From positions 1-16,146 of the forward strand of contig JBMZCV010000122.1 in the NCBI GenBank assembly GCA_049613665.1: a DNA stretch of 16,146 nt. The letters run 5' to 3'. A program made the position numbers and the translations under genes. The notes under the pieces were generated by a model, which had not been told where the DNA came from, searched no databases, and worked only from the letters and a program-made list of their open reading frames with translations. This document shows, in pieces, positions 1-8,064 of this stretch. Every line of letters begins with the position of its first letter. Within the stretch, counting starts at the first letter, position 1. The stretch comes from JBMZCV01 sp049613665 (GTDB lineage: Bacteria; Bacteroidota; Bacteroidia; Chitinophagales; UBA2359).

Positions 1-3000
1 TCGAAAACGCTTATGATGCTCCGCAAAATTGTGAAATTATACCTGAATGTAGTTTAGAAATCATAAATGTTTCGCCCACAAATTGCGATAGCGAAACTAA
101 CACCTACAATTTAAATGTCGAAATCAATTACGAAAATCTAACTACCGAAAATATCAATATCAATGGCCAAGTTTTCAATATACAAGATGCTAACGGCAAT
201 GTCTTTGTGCTAGAAAATCTAACCGCTGATGGAGAAGAAAATGTTAGCGTTGCTGCTTTTTTTGTCGATGACGAAAATTGTAACTTTACACTCGAAAACG
301 CTTATGATGCTCCGCAAAATTGTGAAATTATACCTGAATGTAGTTTGGAAATTATAAATGTTTCGCCCACAAATTGCGATAGTGAAACTAACACCTACAA
401 TTTAAATGTTGAAATTAATTACGAAAATCAAACTACCGAAACCATTAATATCAATGGCCAAATTTTCAATATTCAAGATGCTAATGACAATATTTTTGTG
501 CTAGATAATCTAACGGCTGACGGAGAAGAAAATGTTAGCATTTCTGCTTTTTTTGTCGATGACGAAAATTGTAGCTTTACACTCGAAAATGCTTATGATG
601 CTCCGCAAAATTGTGAAATTATACCTGAATGTAGTTTGGAAATTATAAATGTTTCGCCCACAAATTGCGAAAGCGAAACTAACACTTACAGCCTAAATGT
701 CGAAATTAATTACGAAAATCAAACTACCGAAACCATCAATATCAATGGCCAAATTTTCAACATTCAAGACGCTAACGACAATATTTTTGTGCTAGAAAAT
801 TTAACGGCTGACGGAGAAGAAAACATTAGCGTTGCTGCTTTTTTTGTCGATGACGAAAATTGTAGCTTTACACTTGAAAATGCTTATGATGCTCCGCAAA
901 ACTGTGAAGATATAACGCCAATTTGCAGTTTGGAAATCATAAACGTTTCGCCCACAAATTGCGATAGCGAAACTAACACTTACAGCCTAAATGTCGAAAT
1001 TAATTACGAAAATCAAACTACCGAAACCATCAATATCAACGACCAAATTTTCAACATTCAAGACGCTAACAACAATGTCTTTGTGCTAGAAAATTTAACG
1101 GCTGATGGAGAAGAAAATGTAAGCGTTTCTGCTTTTTTTGTCGATGACGAAAATTGTAGCTTTACACTCGAAAATGCTTATGATGCTCCGCAAAGTTGCG
1201 AAGATATAACACCAATTTGCAGTTTGGAAATTGGAAATGTCGCACCAAATAATTGTGATAGCGAAACTAATACTTATAGCTTAAATGTCGAACTATTTTT
1301 CGAAAACCAAACAAGTGAAAGCATCAATATCAATGGTCAAACTTTTGATGTTTTGGGTGAAACAAATCAGATTTTTATCTTAGAAAATCTTACTGCCGAT
1401 GGAGAAGAAAATGTTAGCGTTTCTGCTTTTTTTGTAGGAGAAGTAAATTGTAGCTTTACACTCGAAAACGCTTATGATGCTCCGCAAAACTGTAATGTTA
1501 CGACACCTTGCAATATTGAAGTCATAGCAGTTTCGCCTACCGAATGCGATAGCCAAACCAATTTTTATAGCTTAGATGTAGAAGTAATTTACGAAAATCC
1601 TGTCAGCCAAACCATTGACATCAACGGACACTTATTCACTATTCAAAACGATGGCAATGAAATTTTCATTTTAGAAAACCTCACATCTGATGGCGAAAAT
1701 AACATAGCTGTTACAGCATTTTTCATTGATGATGAAAGTTGTAGTTTTACACTCGAAAATGCCTATAATGCTCCGCAAAACTGTGAAGTTTCGCCCAACT
1801 TCCCTCCTATTGCAACAAATGATAACATTGGCATAGAATTTAATGAAAGTATCAATATTGCCGCTTTAGAAAATGACTTATCGCCTGATAACATCACTAT
1901 TAGCATAGAGGAAATTGTGTTAGCTCCAACAAATGGAACGGCTTCAATTACGGACGATGGCGACATTTTATATACGCCATTTGATGATTTTTCGGGCGTA
2001 GATAGCTTGTATTATCTAATTTGCGACAATCAAGAGCCACCGCTTTGCGATACAGGTGTGATTTTTATTGAGGTAGAAGAACCTACTTTGAGTGAATGTA
2101 TCGCTGATGCTGGTAACATTTCTATTAACACAACACTCATTTGCTCAGGCGAAAGCATCACTTTTACAGCACAAAACTATGAAGTTGGCACTACCAACAA
2201 CTATGTAGGCATAGGTATTTCGCCTGTCGATAATGCGGCATATCCTGTGAGTTGCTACGAATTGTATCTGGGCGATAGCGTCACTTATACCAACTTAGAT
2301 GCTGGCTTACCCAAAAACACCGATTTGTATGCGTATTCTTTTATTGGCGAAGGCGAACCGTTTAACTACAACCCATTTTGCTTTGATTTTAGTGTGGCTT
2401 CCGAAAAATTTGCCTTGCTCTCTCCTATCATTATCAACAATGGAAATCCTATCGAACCCATTAGCAATGGCAATCATATTTCGACTATAAATATGACGAT
2501 TAGAGGCAGCTTGCCAGCTTATGACAACAGCGAAAATTTTGGCTTGCAGTCTTTCGGAAATAGCTATGATGGCAGCCTTTCGGTAGGCAATTTCGCCAGC
2601 CTCGATTTTTTGGTGCTAGACACACTTTCATGGCTCGTTGCGATAACAGACGCTACGGCTTGCGACACTACTTTTGTCGGACAAATTTATCTGAATGGCG
2701 AAACTTTCGACATCAATCTAGCCGACGACATCAGCTTGACAGATACTACCGCCATCGTGTCTATCAATGGCGAAGAAATCACTATTTCTAGCGATATTTT
2801 GGATATTGGATTAGATACAAATATCAATGATTGGAAAGCGAGTTTCACTTTAAATGCCTTTCCAAATCCTGCCGAAAATCAAGTTGTTATCGCCTATTCT
2901 TTGAGCAAAAATAGCCAACTCCATTTTAGCCTATACAATACTTTTGGCCAAGTTGTCAAACATATTGATTTGGCAGCACAGCAAATTGGAAACCATCATT

Positions 3001-3095
3001 TTACGCTAGATATTGCCGATTTGCCTGCTGGCGTTTATCTATATCAGTTGGGAAATGAACAGGAACGAGTAACTAAAAAGTTGATGGTGAAATAA
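1..3095 (+). CDS. Partial T9SS-secreted repeat protein (adhesin-like), 5' end outside window
   Basis: The reading frame is already open at the first base (first full codon at 3), so the start lies upstream and the 1030 visible residues are only the C-terminal part. A GTG at 207 is an internal codon of a repeat, not a credible start. Visible order: at least six tandem 97-98-residue repeats (nt 3-1754, seventh begun at 1755), each with four conserved Cys (in CSLEI, TNC, ENCSF, QNCE contexts) and beta-rich character; a cadherin-like/Big_17-type domain (about nt 1797-2085, motif DDFSGVDSLYY); a region of about 250 residues I do not recognise; and a T9SS type A sorting tail (FPNP at residue 953 of the visible part, then LPAGVYLYQL and a terminal KKLMVK). 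In the T9SS family such tails direct export through the outer membrane and anchoring or release. A surface adhesin or structural role is inferred from architecture; no catalytic motif is visible. Confidence 0.85.
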   Translation, partial: ENAYDAPQNCEIIPECSLEIINVSPTNCDSETNTYNLNVEINYENLTTENININGQVFNIQDANGNVFVLENLTADGEENVSVAAFFVDDENCNFTLENAYDAPQNCEIIPECSLEIINVSPTNCDSETNTYNLNVEINYENQTTETININGQIFNIQDANDNIFVLDNLTADGEENVSISAFFVDDENCSFTLENAYDAPQNCEIIPECSLEIINVSPTNCESETNTYSLNVEINYENQTTETININGQIFNIQDANDNIFVLENLTADGEENISVAAFFVDDENCSFTLENAYDAPQNCEDITPICSLEIINVSPTNCDSETNTYSLNVEINYENQTTETININDQIFNIQDANNNVFVLENLTADGEENVSVSAFFVDDENCSFTLENAYDAPQSCEDITPICSLEIGNVAPNNCDSETNTYSLNVELFFENQTSESININGQTFDVLGETNQIFILENLTADGEENVSVSAFFVGEVNCSFTLENAYDAPQNCNVTTPCNIEVIAVSPTECDSQTNFYSLDVEVIYENPVSQTIDINGHLFTIQNDGNEIFILENLTSDGENNIAVTAFFIDDESCSFTLENAYNAPQNCEVSPNFPPIATNDNIGIEFNESINIAALENDLSPDNITISIEEIVLAPTNGTASITDDGDILYTPFDDFSGVDSLYYLICDNQEPPLCDTGVIFIEVEEPTLSECIADAGNISINTTLICSGESITFTAQNYEVGTTNNYVGIGISPVDNAAYPVSCYELYLGDSVTYTNLDAGLPKNTDLYAYSFIGEGEPFNYNPFCFDFSVASEKFALLSPIIINNGNPIEPISNGNHISTINMTIRGSLPAYDNSENFGLQSFGNSYDGSLSVGNFASLDFLVLDTLSWLVAITDATACDTTFVGQIYLNGETFDINLADDISLTDTTAIVSINGEEITISSDILDIGLDTNINDWKASFTLNAFPNPAENQVVIAYSLSKNSQLHFSLYNTFGQVVKHIDLAAQQIGNHHFTLDIADLPAGVYLYQLGNEQERVTKKLMVK
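3..1754 (+). repeat. Tandem coding repeats, 291/294-bp unit
   Basis: The codon string for ENAYDAPQ recurs with starts at 3, 294, 585, 876, 1170, 1464 and 1755, so the periods are 291, 291, 291, 294, 294 and 291 bp. The change to 294 bp comes from one extra codon where EIIPE becomes EDITPI. The first four units are close to identical in DNA, including silent positions, while the fifth and especially the sixth diverge. This points to recent duplication or gene conversion at the upstream end. The array probably continues to the left of the window. Confidence 0.95.
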
Positions 3096-3122
3096 AAATC
3101 TCAAATATTTTTAGAAATTAAC

Positions 3123-3312
3123 TGTCATTACGAGGCGTGAAGCATAGCTGAACAACGAAGTAATTGCAACAACTATTTATGCCAATTTTGTCACTGCGAG
3201 GCACGAAGCAGTCCAGATTGACAAGCGGTAGGCATGAAGTTAAACGACTTTTTACCGTCTTCGGCATGAGATTACTTCGTTATTTTGTTGCACAAAACGC
3301 CTCGTAATGACA
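3123..3312. repeat. Inverted-repeat (REP/MITE-like) element in 3' intergenic region
   Basis: A 15-bp sequence at 3123-3137 (TGTCATTACGAGGCG) is found as its exact reverse complement at 3298-3312. Inside, AACGAAGTAAT at 3154-3164 is mirrored by ATTACTTCGTT at 3271-3281, so the whole can fold as an interrupted long stem. A degenerate third arm, starting TGTCACTGCGAGGCACGAAGC, begins at 3189. The arms resemble the TGTCATTGCGAGGCACGAAGCA-type palindromic repeats I know as dispersed elements in several bacterial genomes. It sits between two convergent genes and holds no ORF, so it may also act as a terminator region. Confidence 0.7.
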
Positions 3313-3368
3313 AATATTTTCAAAGCTTCCTATTAAAAAACTAAAAACCCACAACTAAAAATTTAAAA

Positions 3369-6116
3369 CTAAAACGTACCCCAATCATCTCTACGAAAAC
3401 GCTGTAAATCCTCCGCACTTGTATTCGGAAAATATTTAAATATCTCCTCATCTGACATAGCCCGCAACTGCTCAAAACTACCGATAGCCTTCTGACGAAT
3501 AGTAAGCTGATGTTTTTGAAGTGCTGCTTGATGTTTATAGAAATGTTGTAGTAAATCTCGAAAAGCTCGAAAAGCTCGTAAATCTCGAAAAGCTCGAAAA
3601 GCTCGTAAAGCTCGAAAATCTCGAAAAGCTCGTAAAGCTCGAAAAGCTCGTAAATCTAGTAAATCTCGAAAATCTAGTAAATCTCGAAAATCTAGTAAAG
3701 CTCGTAAATCTAGTAAATCTAGTAAATCTAGTAAAGCTCGAAAAGCTCGTAAATCTCGAAAATCTCGTAAATCTAGTAAATCTCGTAAATCTAGTAAATC
3801 TCGAAAATCTCGTAAAGCTCGTAAATCTCGAAAAGCTCGTAAATCTCGAAAAGCTCGTAAAACCCAAAATGACAAGATGTCATTTTGGCCTGTGGCCATT
3901 TTTTTTAATACAAAACAAAAGTCTAAAATGTTTTTAGTAGCTGCCAGCAAAATAAGTGTTGAATTGTTGTGTTGATATACAAAATTTAAATCATTTTCTT
4001 GGCTACTTTTTTGTTTTGCAAAAGCATTCAGCTGTTTTTTCAAAATTTTAGCGAGTTCTCTTTGACTAGCTCTTCCTGTTCTGTGGAGTATAGAAGCTGC
4101 CACAGAACGCACAAAAGGATGTTCAGCATTTTCCAATAAATGAAAAGCTGTATTTGTCAAACCATTAGCGTGTTTGTATAGCACATAACTCGCAATCAGT
4201 TGCATCAACATTTCTTCGTTTTCTTGCTTATATTCCGCTCTTGCGAGTGCGTTCAGTACATCTTTGGCAAACTGCTTTTCGCATTTTTCTTGTAGTTCTT
4301 TTTTTGTTATATCTTGCAGGCAAGCGTCCCACAAATTCATTTGCTTGTAATAGTTTTTTTCGGCTAAATGATGTCCTATTTCTTCAAAAACATTAATGGC
4401 ATTTCTTTCGCCCATATTAAAAAACAGCTTAAAACTTTCGTTCCAATAACTTTTGTCTCTATATTGCAGTATCTCTAGTGCTTCTTTTGTGTTGGCATAC
4501 TGATAAGCCGTTAGGTATTCTTGAAAAGTGAGGTGTATAAAACCATATTGGCCTTCCGATTCGTAGAGCAGGCCAGCATTGCGTATCATTTCATCTAAAA
4601 AAACTGCCGTACTTTTGTCTTCTACCTTTTCGCCTATGAGTTGCACTATCTCCTTTTTTGGCAGCTCTCTAGTGTTGGCTATCATGAGTTGGTCTGCCAA
4701 TATAGACAATTTATCGAGGCTTATTTCGTAAGAGAAAGTTTGAGTAAATCCCTTTGAAATACGCCACAATTCGAGCATAGTTTTCAAAGCACGTTCATAC
4801 AATAAGTGCCTTTCTTTGGGCAATACGGCTTGCCATCGGTGTATTAGCACAATAATAGTGAGCAACAAAGGATTGACAGCGAGTTGTTGCAGGTTTTTGT
4901 AACTATCGTCTTCTACTAGCTTAATCAATTCTTCGGCAGCTTCTTGACTTTTCGCTTTTGCCTCCTCCGCTTTTGTTTCATCGGCGGCGGCTAGTTCTAT
5001 ATTTTCGTACCACACACGCAGAAAACCTATAATGTCTTCTCGTGTAAAATCTTGAATACAATAAACAGGAATATCTCTTCTAAATTGCAGGCTTTTTTGC
5101 GGCTGCAGGCCAGAAAAACGAGAGCTAATCAGCAAAGCATTTTTGCCTATATTTTGCTTTTCTATCCATTCAATCACCTGTCGTCTAGTGAGTTCGTCGC
5201 CTATTTCGTCCAAGCCATCTAGCAGAAACAATAAGCGGTTTTCGTTAAATAAATGATGTAAATGTGCTGTTTCAGAAGTTTCACATTCCAAGAGTTTAAA
5301 AGCAACAGTTTTTAAGTTTTGTGTTCTGAAACTAAAATTTGGGTCTCGGCTAAAATCTTTCAGAAATATTAAAACAGGAATATAATCGGCAAATACACTT
5401 GTTGTATCTTTTGTTTGATGAGCTTTGCAAGTTTGTAGTGCTATCCATTTCATTAAAGTCGTTTTGCCACTGCCAGGTTGCCCTAAAATCAGCATTCGCA
5501 AAGCTTTATTTTTTCGTTTTGCCTCCTTTTTTTCTGCTGCAAAAACGTCTATAAATTCTCGGCTTTCTACTCTTGTTTCTTCATCATAAATCTGAAAAGC
5601 TTTATCCAAATTTCTATAATCTTTCATAGAAACAAGGCCGTGCCAATGTTCTCTTTTCGCTCTTAGCTTTACATAAATGGTTTCGAGTTCTATTTCACGC
5701 TTGAGATAAGCCGACATTCCTGCAAATTTGAGATAACCGTGTTGCTCAAATATATGATAGCAATAAGCGTCTAAAGCTGTTTTGTGTTTTATGATGGCTT
5801 TTTCTTTGGTAGCGGTTTTTGCTTGTGTTGTATCGTTTCGGTTTTGTTCCTCTACTTTTACAAGACGTTCTAGTAGTTCACGGTTTTTCTCTTCAGAGTT
5901 CAAAAATTTTTGTTCAAAAGTCAAAAGCTGTTTTTCAAAACCTTGTCTTTCTTCTTCTTGCAAACGTTTTTGTTCTTTTCGTTCTTCCCCTTTTAGCAAC
6001 TTTTGTTCTTCATCTTTTTTTCTATTTCTATAATTGAAAATAAAAGTCGTAATTCCTACGCTTAGTATCAAAGTAGAAATGAGCAAGGCAATGGTTGAAG
6101 TATCTATGTTTTCCAT
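3369..6116 (-). CDS. Membrane-anchored NACHT-domain NTPase (bacterial NLR-like) with a 3-residue C-terminal repeat tract
   Basis: This 915-residue protein starts at ATG 6116. An in-frame ATG at 6191 would add 25 residues, but its leader overlaps a repeat-like sequence and precedes an obvious N-terminal membrane helix, so 6116 is preferred. Order: transmembrane helix about 8-28; charged coiled coil about 31-110; a pre-NACHT segment (IYVKLRAKR near 147-155); Walker A GQPGSGKT at 212-219; Walker B LLFLLDGLDE at 295-304; sensor-like LLISSR at 328-333; a winged-helix-type NPLLLTIIVLIHR motif; then FIHLTFQEYLTAY, common after NACHT modules. A helical region follows, then a strictly 3-residue repeat at 755-856 and a 59-residue tail. 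NACHT proteins are STAND ATPases that oligomerise on sensing a trigger, and bacterial members include antiphage systems. The usual layout puts sensing at the C terminus, here the repeat tract. An immune role is inferred; no separate effector domain is seen, so the membrane helix could be the effector. Confidence 0.88.
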   Translation of the reverse strand: MENIDTSTIALLISTLILSVGITTFIFNYRNRKKDEEQKLLKGEERKEQKRLQEEERQGFEKQLLTFEQKFLNSEEKNRELLERLVKVEEQNRNDTTQAKTATKEKAIIKHKTALDAYCYHIFEQHGYLKFAGMSAYLKREIELETIYVKLRAKREHWHGLVSMKDYRNLDKAFQIYDEETRVESREFIDVFAAEKKEAKRKNKALRMLILGQPGSGKTTLMKWIALQTCKAHQTKDTTSVFADYIPVLIFLKDFSRDPNFSFRTQNLKTVAFKLLECETSETAHLHHLFNENRLLFLLDGLDEIGDELTRRQVIEWIEKQNIGKNALLISSRFSGLQPQKSLQFRRDIPVYCIQDFTREDIIGFLRVWYENIELAAADETKAEEAKAKSQEAAEELIKLVEDDSYKNLQQLAVNPLLLTIIVLIHRWQAVLPKERHLLYERALKTMLELWRISKGFTQTFSYEISLDKLSILADQLMIANTRELPKKEIVQLIGEKVEDKSTAVFLDEMIRNAGLLYESEGQYGFIHLTFQEYLTAYQYANTKEALEILQYRDKSYWNESFKLFFNMGERNAINVFEEIGHHLAEKNYYKQMNLWDACLQDITKKELQEKCEKQFAKDVLNALARAEYKQENEEMLMQLIASYVLYKHANGLTNTAFHLLENAEHPFVRSVAASILHRTGRASQRELAKILKKQLNAFAKQKSSQENDLNFVYQHNNSTLILLAATKNILDFCFVLKKMATGQNDILSFWVLRAFRDLRAFRDLRALRDFRDLLDLRDLLDLRDFRDLRAFRALLDLLDLLDLRALLDFRDLLDFRDLLDLRAFRALRAFRDFRALRAFRAFRDLRAFRAFRDLLQHFYKHQAALQKHQLTIRQKAIGSFEQLRAMSDEEIFKYFPNTSAEDLQRFRRDDWGTF
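3549..3863 (-). repeat. 9-bp minisatellite inside the NACHT gene, 34 perfect-pattern units
   Basis: From 3549 to 3854 there are 34 consecutive 9-bp units, all matching T[C/A]G-[A/T]AA-A[G/T]C on the + strand, plus a 35th degenerate unit to 3863. Unit counts: TCG-AAA-AGC 9, TCG-TAA-ATC 8, TAG-TAA-ATC 7, TCG-AAA-ATC 5, TCG-TAA-AGC 3, TAG-TAA-AGC 2; units starting TAG-AAA are absent. On the coding strand each unit encodes (Ala/Asp)-(Phe/Leu)-(Arg/Leu), covering residues 755-856 of the protein. Because the period is a multiple of three, gain or loss of units keeps the frame. Period 3 does not fit LRR, HEAT, TPR or pentapeptide repeats. Confidence 0.97.
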
Positions 6117-6173
6117 AAAAAAGAGCGTTTTATTTTTAGGTGTTTTTGCAAGAAAAAAATAACAAAAAGTTTT

Positions 6174-6190
6174 ACAACGAAGTAATGACA
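6174..6190. repeat. Fragment related to the 3123-3312 element
   Basis: The 13 bases ACAACGAAGTAAT at 6174-6186 are identical to 3152-3164, and the following GACA continues as in the other arm of that element (TAATGACA at 3305-3312). It lies just upstream of the NACHT start, so pieces of the same repeat family flank that gene on both sides. The match is short and AT-rich, so common origin is tentative. Confidence 0.4.
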
Positions 6191-6370
6191 AAAAGTTTCG
6201 CTACGCAAGTTACAAAAATTATTATTTTTTAAAAACAAAACTCTTTTTCTTTTTCTTTTTTTCAGCTATCGCAAAAAGCAACCTTTTTTCCAAAAAAAGC
6301 GTTTTGAAAAATATAGAAACAATGCAACCAACCTATTTTTTCTTCTTTTCATCAAAAAAAAATCAATCTT

Positions 6371-7618
6371 ATGAAACATCAAATGTTACTATGGAGTAGT
6401 TTTATCTGCTGTCTATTTTTATTTACACAATGCGACGAAGCCATTGATGTAAATATTACAGATGACAGCCCGCTATTAGCCCTTTCTGACCAATACAAAG
6501 TGATAGATGCCGAAAATGCCTTTGGCTTCAATGCTTTGAAAAAAATAAACGAAACAGAAGCCGACGAAAATATCTTCATCTCGCCTTTGAGCATTTCGCT
6601 GGCTTTCGGTATGGCATATAATGGTGCAGATGGCACAACGCAAGAAGCTATGCAAGAAGCTTTGGAACTCAACGGCATGAGTTTGGAGCAAGTAAATAAT
6701 GGCTACAAAGGTTTGATGAACCGTTTGAGCCAGCTAGATGAAGCCGTACAGTTCGACATCGCCAACTCAATTTGGTATGATGAAGGCTTTGCAGCTATGA
6801 TTCACGATACTTTTTTAGACAATTGCAGCGAATATTATAGCAGCGAAACCAATGCCTTGAATTTCCACGAGCCAACGTCAAAAGACATTATCAATGCGTG
6901 GGTAAATGACAATACAAACGGCAAAATTCCTACGATTTTGGACAGTATCAGCCCAGATGAAGTGATGTTTTTGATTAATGCCATTTATTTCAAAGGCGAT
7001 TGGAAATATACTTTCGATGAGGAAAACACAACACTATCGACTTTCTACGGAGAAGATGGCACGACAAGTCAATATGAACGTATGATGATGGAAACAAGCT
7101 TGCCATATTTTCAAAATGATTTGTTTCAAGCGGTGGATTTGGCTTATGGCGAGGAAGATATGTATTCGATGAGCGTATTTTTGCCAAAAGATAATGTTAG
7201 CGTTCACGACATCGTAAATGCCTTAGATGGCGATGCTTGGGCAGCTTGGACAGATGGTTTTAGCATGAATGAAGTGACTTTTATGATGCCTAAATTTAAG
7301 CTAGAATACGAAAAAACATTGAACCAAACTTTAACAGATTTGGGTATGGGTATTGCTTTTACAGGTGGTGCTGACTTTTCGAATATTGCTGATGCCAATT
7401 TGTATATTACGAAAGTAAAACACAAAACTTTTATTGAAATTGATGAGCTAGGCACAGAAGCAGCGGCAGTCACTTCGATAGGTATTGGCATCACTTCTGT
7501 CAATCCAAATACGCCTCCTACGGTAAACTTGAACAAACCTTACTTTTTTGTTATCAGAGAAAAGCAAAGCAATGCTATCTTATTTATGGGTAAAATGATG
7601 CAGCCACCGATGGAATAG
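6371..7618 (+). CDS. Serpin-family protease inhibitor, predicted lipoprotein
   Basis: At 415 residues this is a full-length serpin (family usually 370-400) plus an export leader. The N terminus has a hydrophobic stretch ending in LFTQC, so Cys21 is a probable lipidation site, although Gln just before the Cys is not the classical small residue. The hinge of the reactive centre loop reads GTEAAAVT at 361-368 (Gly361 as P15), the small-residue pattern of inhibitory serpins. Counting from it puts the scissile bond near Thr375-Ser376 (P1-P1'). The C-terminal NKPYFFVIREKQSNAILFMG block is the typical serpin ending. Serpins trap serine or cysteine proteases by cleavage-triggered insertion of the loop into sheet A. 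Here it would act at the cell surface or in the periplasm, perhaps guarding against host, predator or self proteases. It is divergent from the NACHT gene (254 bp between starts) and convergent with a subtilase. I found no convincing promoter. Confidence 0.93.
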   Translation: MKHQMLLWSSFICCLFLFTQCDEAIDVNITDDSPLLALSDQYKVIDAENAFGFNALKKINETEADENIFISPLSISLAFGMAYNGADGTTQEAMQEALELNGMSLEQVNNGYKGLMNRLSQLDEAVQFDIANSIWYDEGFAAMIHDTFLDNCSEYYSSETNALNFHEPTSKDIINAWVNDNTNGKIPTILDSISPDEVMFLINAIYFKGDWKYTFDEENTTLSTFYGEDGTTSQYERMMMETSLPYFQNDLFQAVDLAYGEEDMYSMSVFLPKDNVSVHDIVNALDGDAWAAWTDGFSMNEVTFMMPKFKLEYEKTLNQTLTDLGMGIAFTGGADFSNIADANLYITKVKHKTFIEIDELGTEAAAVTSIGIGITSVNPNTPPTVNLNKPYFFVIREKQSNAILFMGKMMQPPME

Positions 7619-7714
7619 TTTTTTGTAGTTTTTAATTTTTAGTGTGTAGTTTTTAATTAAAAAAAATCAGATTTAACTCCAAGTTTTACGGAATAGTCAT
7701 ATTTAAACAATATA

Positions 7715-7850
7715 GATACAGGTGCGAGTTTTCAACTCGTATCACATCAAATCGGTAGTTTTTAACTACCAAAGACTTTTTTTCAAATCGAGTAGGTAGC
7801 TAAAAGCTACCCTTTTGGTTTAGCACGAGTTAAAAACTCATGCTGGTATT
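7715..7850. repeat. Cluster of four nested hairpins forming a larger imperfect palindrome
   Basis: Four short hairpins follow each other: GCGAGTT/AACTCGT (7724-7730 with 7734-7740), GGTAGTT/AACTACC (7754-7760 with 7764-7770), GGTAGCT/AGCTACC (7795-7801 with 7805-7811) and AGCACGAGTT/AACTCATGCT (7822-7831 with 7835-7844, one mismatch). All have 3-base loops. Hairpins 1 and 4, and 2 and 3, are also near reverse complements of each other, so the region is a palindrome made of palindromes. It has no ORF. It looks like a non-autonomous dispersed element of the REP/MITE kind. Confidence 0.65.
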
Positions 7851-7915
7851 ATTAAGATAAATAATAATAGAATGTAGTAAGTGCCAAGCACTATTTAATA
7901 AACGGTCGATTCGTT

Positions 7916-7944
7916 GCTAACGCATTGATAATCAGTGTGTTAGC
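7916..7944. repeat. 29-bp dispersed near-palindrome, copy 1
   Basis: GCTAAC and GTTAGC ends enclose a nearly self-complementary centre (ATTGATAATCA). Twenty-six of 29 bases match a second copy at 15696-15724. The sequence between the hairpin cluster and the terminator (7851-8011) contains nothing else I can identify. Confidence 0.75.
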
Positions 7945-8011
7945 TCCAACGAGAAGTATCATTATTTCTGTCCAACTACTTATATCCGTAAAACGAATCA
8001 TTAAAATTAAC

Positions 8012-8054
8012 AAAAAGACGTAGAGACTTTGTAATAAGGTCTCTACGTCTTTTT
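8012..8054. terminator. Bidirectional rho-independent-type terminator between serpin and subtilase
   Basis: A perfect 16-bp stem (8012-8027 with 8039-8054) encloses an 11-base loop, and T runs follow on both strands. It lies 10 bases past the stop of the subtilase gene and at the end of the serpin's 3' region, so it can serve both convergent genes. Its right arm (AAGGTCTCTA) is shared with the hairpin near 14821, so the stem may itself be a dispersed repeat. Confidence 0.8.
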
Positions 8055-8064
8055 TATGCAAAGC

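Noticed and set aside
207..209. GTG as start of the repeat protein
   Set aside because: The frame is open through identical repeat sequence back to the window edge; this GTG is an ordinary Val codon of the repeat.
3549..3854. CRISPR array or diversity-generating retroelement target
   Set aside because: The 9-bp unit has no spacers. The variable positions are not adenine-specific, and no template repeat or reverse transcriptase is present in the window.
3521..3937. A 138-codon + strand ORF with a repeated Leu-Glu-Lys/Leu-Val-Asn pattern, and a 110-codon minus-strand ORF (3535-3867) with Phe-Ser-Arg/Phe-Thr repeats
   Set aside because: Both are shadows of the 9-bp repeat, which lacks stops in these frames; the NACHT frame is the one continuous with conserved domains.
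6117..6191. Upstream ATG adding 25 residues to the NACHT protein
   Set aside because: The extension overlaps a repeat-like fragment and would precede a normal N-terminal membrane helix; the ATG at 6116 is more plausible.
6301..6341. TTG (6304-6306) and TATTTTTT (6334-6341) as a serpin promoter
   Set aside because: The spacing of 27 bases is too long and the -7 box lacks the final G.
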